64,000 bases of DNA from Plasmodium coatneyi (Eukaryota; Apicomplexa; Aconoidasida; Haemosporida; Plasmodiidae), in the NCBI RefSeq assembly GCF_001680005.1, contig NC_033567.1, forward strand, positions 3,782,001 through 3,846,000, written 5' to 3'. Shown one piece after another: positions 62,951-64,000 of this stretch; position 1 is the first letter of the stretch, and each line of letters begins with the position of its first letter. The position numbers and the translations under genes are program-made. The notes below the pieces were generated by a model. That model searched no databases, was not told where the DNA came from, and saw only the letters and a list, made by a program, of their open reading frames with translations.

Positions 62951-64000
62951 TTACAAATAATGGGTGATACTTTCTATGTCGCTCTTGTCCCCAATGAGCG
63001 GGGCGATTGCCGTGGTGCCCAAAGTGGAGACGGTCACACCGATTGGTTCATCACGTGACGTGCCGTTGAAGGTGCCCAAGTTGCTGAGCTGTGCAAGCTC
63101 CCCCTGGAGGGTGAGATTCTTCATTTCCTGACGGCGGCCAGGGTTTAGCCTATCGAGCTCCTCAATGAGTTTCTTCTTTTTCCGCATCACCTTGGCGGTC
63201 CTTCCTCGGTAGGACTTATATTTGAACACATCGACCTGTGTATGCTTCACTGCATCAGTAATCATAGAAGGTCTTCGATATATTTTCACATTTTTCGGGG
63301 CGTATATTTCAAACACCTTAACCCCCCTGCCAGTGACAGAGAACCAACACAAGTCAGAAATGACAATATCATCGATGCTTTCGAAATCCTTCCCAAAAAC
63401 TTTCACTGTATGTTTAACAAAAGGTTTCAGAAGATCAAAATCTGCTTTCACATGAGGAGGGTACAAGAAGGAACATTTTTTTTTTTCCAGAAAATCTTCC
63501 ACCTTTTCACTTCTGCACATGTGAATAGTAACCCTATTGGAGATGTAAAAAGTCACCAAGGCAAAGGAACCATATATTAAATTGATGTAACATAGACTAC
63601 CCAAAATAATGGATGAATTTTCCTTCAATTTATATGTAAAGGGTTGAATTCGTTTGTTTATGCAAATGCTGTTTAGGTCTATATCTTTGTACAAAATGGA
63701 AGAGTACTGGTACTTCGTTGGAATCCCCATCGTATCGATAATTTTTATATTTTTTTTTAACTGAAAAGTGTTGTAATTTAGTGTTGTGTATGGTATATTC
63801 GATGTGGTAACTCCTCCTTTTTTTCTCCTATTGTAGATATCTCCTATGTGCTTATAATTTATGTATTTTAGAAAAGAGTTCACGAAGGATGACTTTCCTA
63901 CATTCACACATCCTACTATGTAGATATCTGTTCCTTTTTCCAAATCGACATAGTACTTCATTCTTTCTTCTAACATATTCAGATTGTAGAACTTTAAGGC
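62951..64000 (-). CDS. YqeH/NOA1-type circularly permuted GTPase, 3' part
   Basis: Cut by the right edge; the frame is open to base 64000 and the N-terminus lies outside. Family members help assemble the small ribosomal subunit in bacteria, mitochondria or plastids. Visible: D-I-Y-I-V-G-C-V-N-V-G-K-S-S-F-V-N (P-loop G1), T-T-S-N-I-P-Y-T-T-L (G2 region) and I-I-D-T-M-G-I (G3, D-T-x-G). No N-K-x-D motif follows G3, as expected when G4 precedes G1 in the permuted order; it should lie beyond the window. Downstream is the beta-rich family C-terminal region (I-V-I-S-D-L-C-W-F-S-V-T-G-R-G) and a basic helix. Stop at 62951, 116 bases from the stop of the convergent RBBP4-like gene. Confidence 0.88.
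   Translation of the reverse strand, partial: ALKFYNLNMLEERMKYYVDLEKGTDIYIVGCVNVGKSSFVNSFLKYINYKHIGDIYNRRKKGGVTTSNIPYTTLNYNTFQLKKNIKIIDTMGIPTKYQYSSILYKDIDLNSICINKRIQPFTYKLKENSSIILGSLCYINLIYGSFALVTFYISNRVTIHMCRSEKVEDFLEKKKCSFLYPPHVKADFDLLKPFVKHTVKVFGKDFESIDDIVISDLCWFSVTGRGVKVFEIYAPKNVKIYRRPSMITDAVKHTQVDVFKYKSYRGRTAKVMRKKKKLIEELDRLNPGRRQEMKNLTLQGELAQLSNLGTFNGTSRDEPIGVTVSTLGTTAIAPLIGDKSDIESITHYL

Noticed and set aside
1..64000. Centromere, subtelomere, transposon, CRISPR or horizontally acquired island
   Set aside because: No 2 kb block of extreme AT content, no telomeric or var/pir-type repeats, no terminal repeats or transposase, and the gene content is conserved eukaryotic housekeeping throughout.

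Overview
The window looks like a nuclear chromosome segment of a malaria parasite from the Plasmodium vivax / simian-parasite group (P. vivax, P. cynomolgi, P. knowlesi, P. inui or P. coatneyi; I cannot separate these by eye). The reasons are: ribosomal and organellar proteins of Plasmodium type, short GT-AG introns ending in C/T-rich acceptors, genes such as ISP3 and the FYVE-coiled-coil protein FCP that belong to this lineage, a base composition that is moderate rather than extremely AT-rich, and very long poly(dA:dT) tracts (up to 39 bases) between genes. As I recall, the order S28 ... L27 - ISP3 ... UCHL3 - L29 ... FCP matches a block of P. falciparum chromosome 14, so this is a conserved internal block and not a subtelomere. 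I see no multigene surface-antigen families, rRNA, tRNA, transposons or CRISPR.

Layout. 1-9 kb: ribosomal protein S28, the U3 snoRNP protein IMP3, a four-exon gene resembling metazoan DUF4708/C18orf63, and a five-exon gene that I read as the 9-1-1 checkpoint clamp subunit RAD1, all on the minus strand. 9-19 kb: a five-exon organellar uS10 with an N-terminal signal sequence (probably apicoplast), SNAPC3 (snRNA gene transcription), four-exon L27, and ISP3. 19-32 kb: a 1381-residue Plasmodium protein of unknown function, a nine-exon ubiquitin hydrolase UCHL3, three-exon L29, and an unknown 282-residue protein. 32-48 kb: a kelch-BTB protein, FCP with a C-terminal CaaX box, two unknown proteins (one with four membrane segments), four-exon Bax inhibitor 1 and eight-exon NAD(P)HX epimerase. 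48-64 kb: a tepsin-like ENTH/VHS protein, a large unknown protein, a type II membrane protein that may have a thioredoxin-like domain, an OPA3-like protein, a divergent RBBP4/MSI1-like WD40 protein with acidic inserts, and the 3' part of a YqeH/NOA1-type GTPase cut by the window edge.

The genes are not operons; each has its own spacer. Several pairs are divergent and share a promoter spacer (uS10/SNAPC3, UCHL3/L29, the 286-residue protein and the four-membrane-segment protein). Themes are housekeeping: ribosome assembly and translation (S28, IMP3, uS10, L27, L29, YqeH-like), nucleus (RAD1, SNAPC3, RBBP4-like), membrane traffic (tepsin-like, FCP), organelles (OPA3-like, NAXE) and parasite cytoskeleton (ISP3).

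I rebuilt the spliced genes by hand. For DUF4708-like, RAD1, uS10, L27, UCHL3, L29, Bax inhibitor 1 and NAXE every junction is GT-AG, keeps phase, and the total is a whole number of codons. I found no single novel system. The best leads are the DUF4708-like gene, the insertion in RAD1, presequences confined to exon 1 in two organellar genes, the tepsin-like adaptor, and the acidic RBBP4-like protein.
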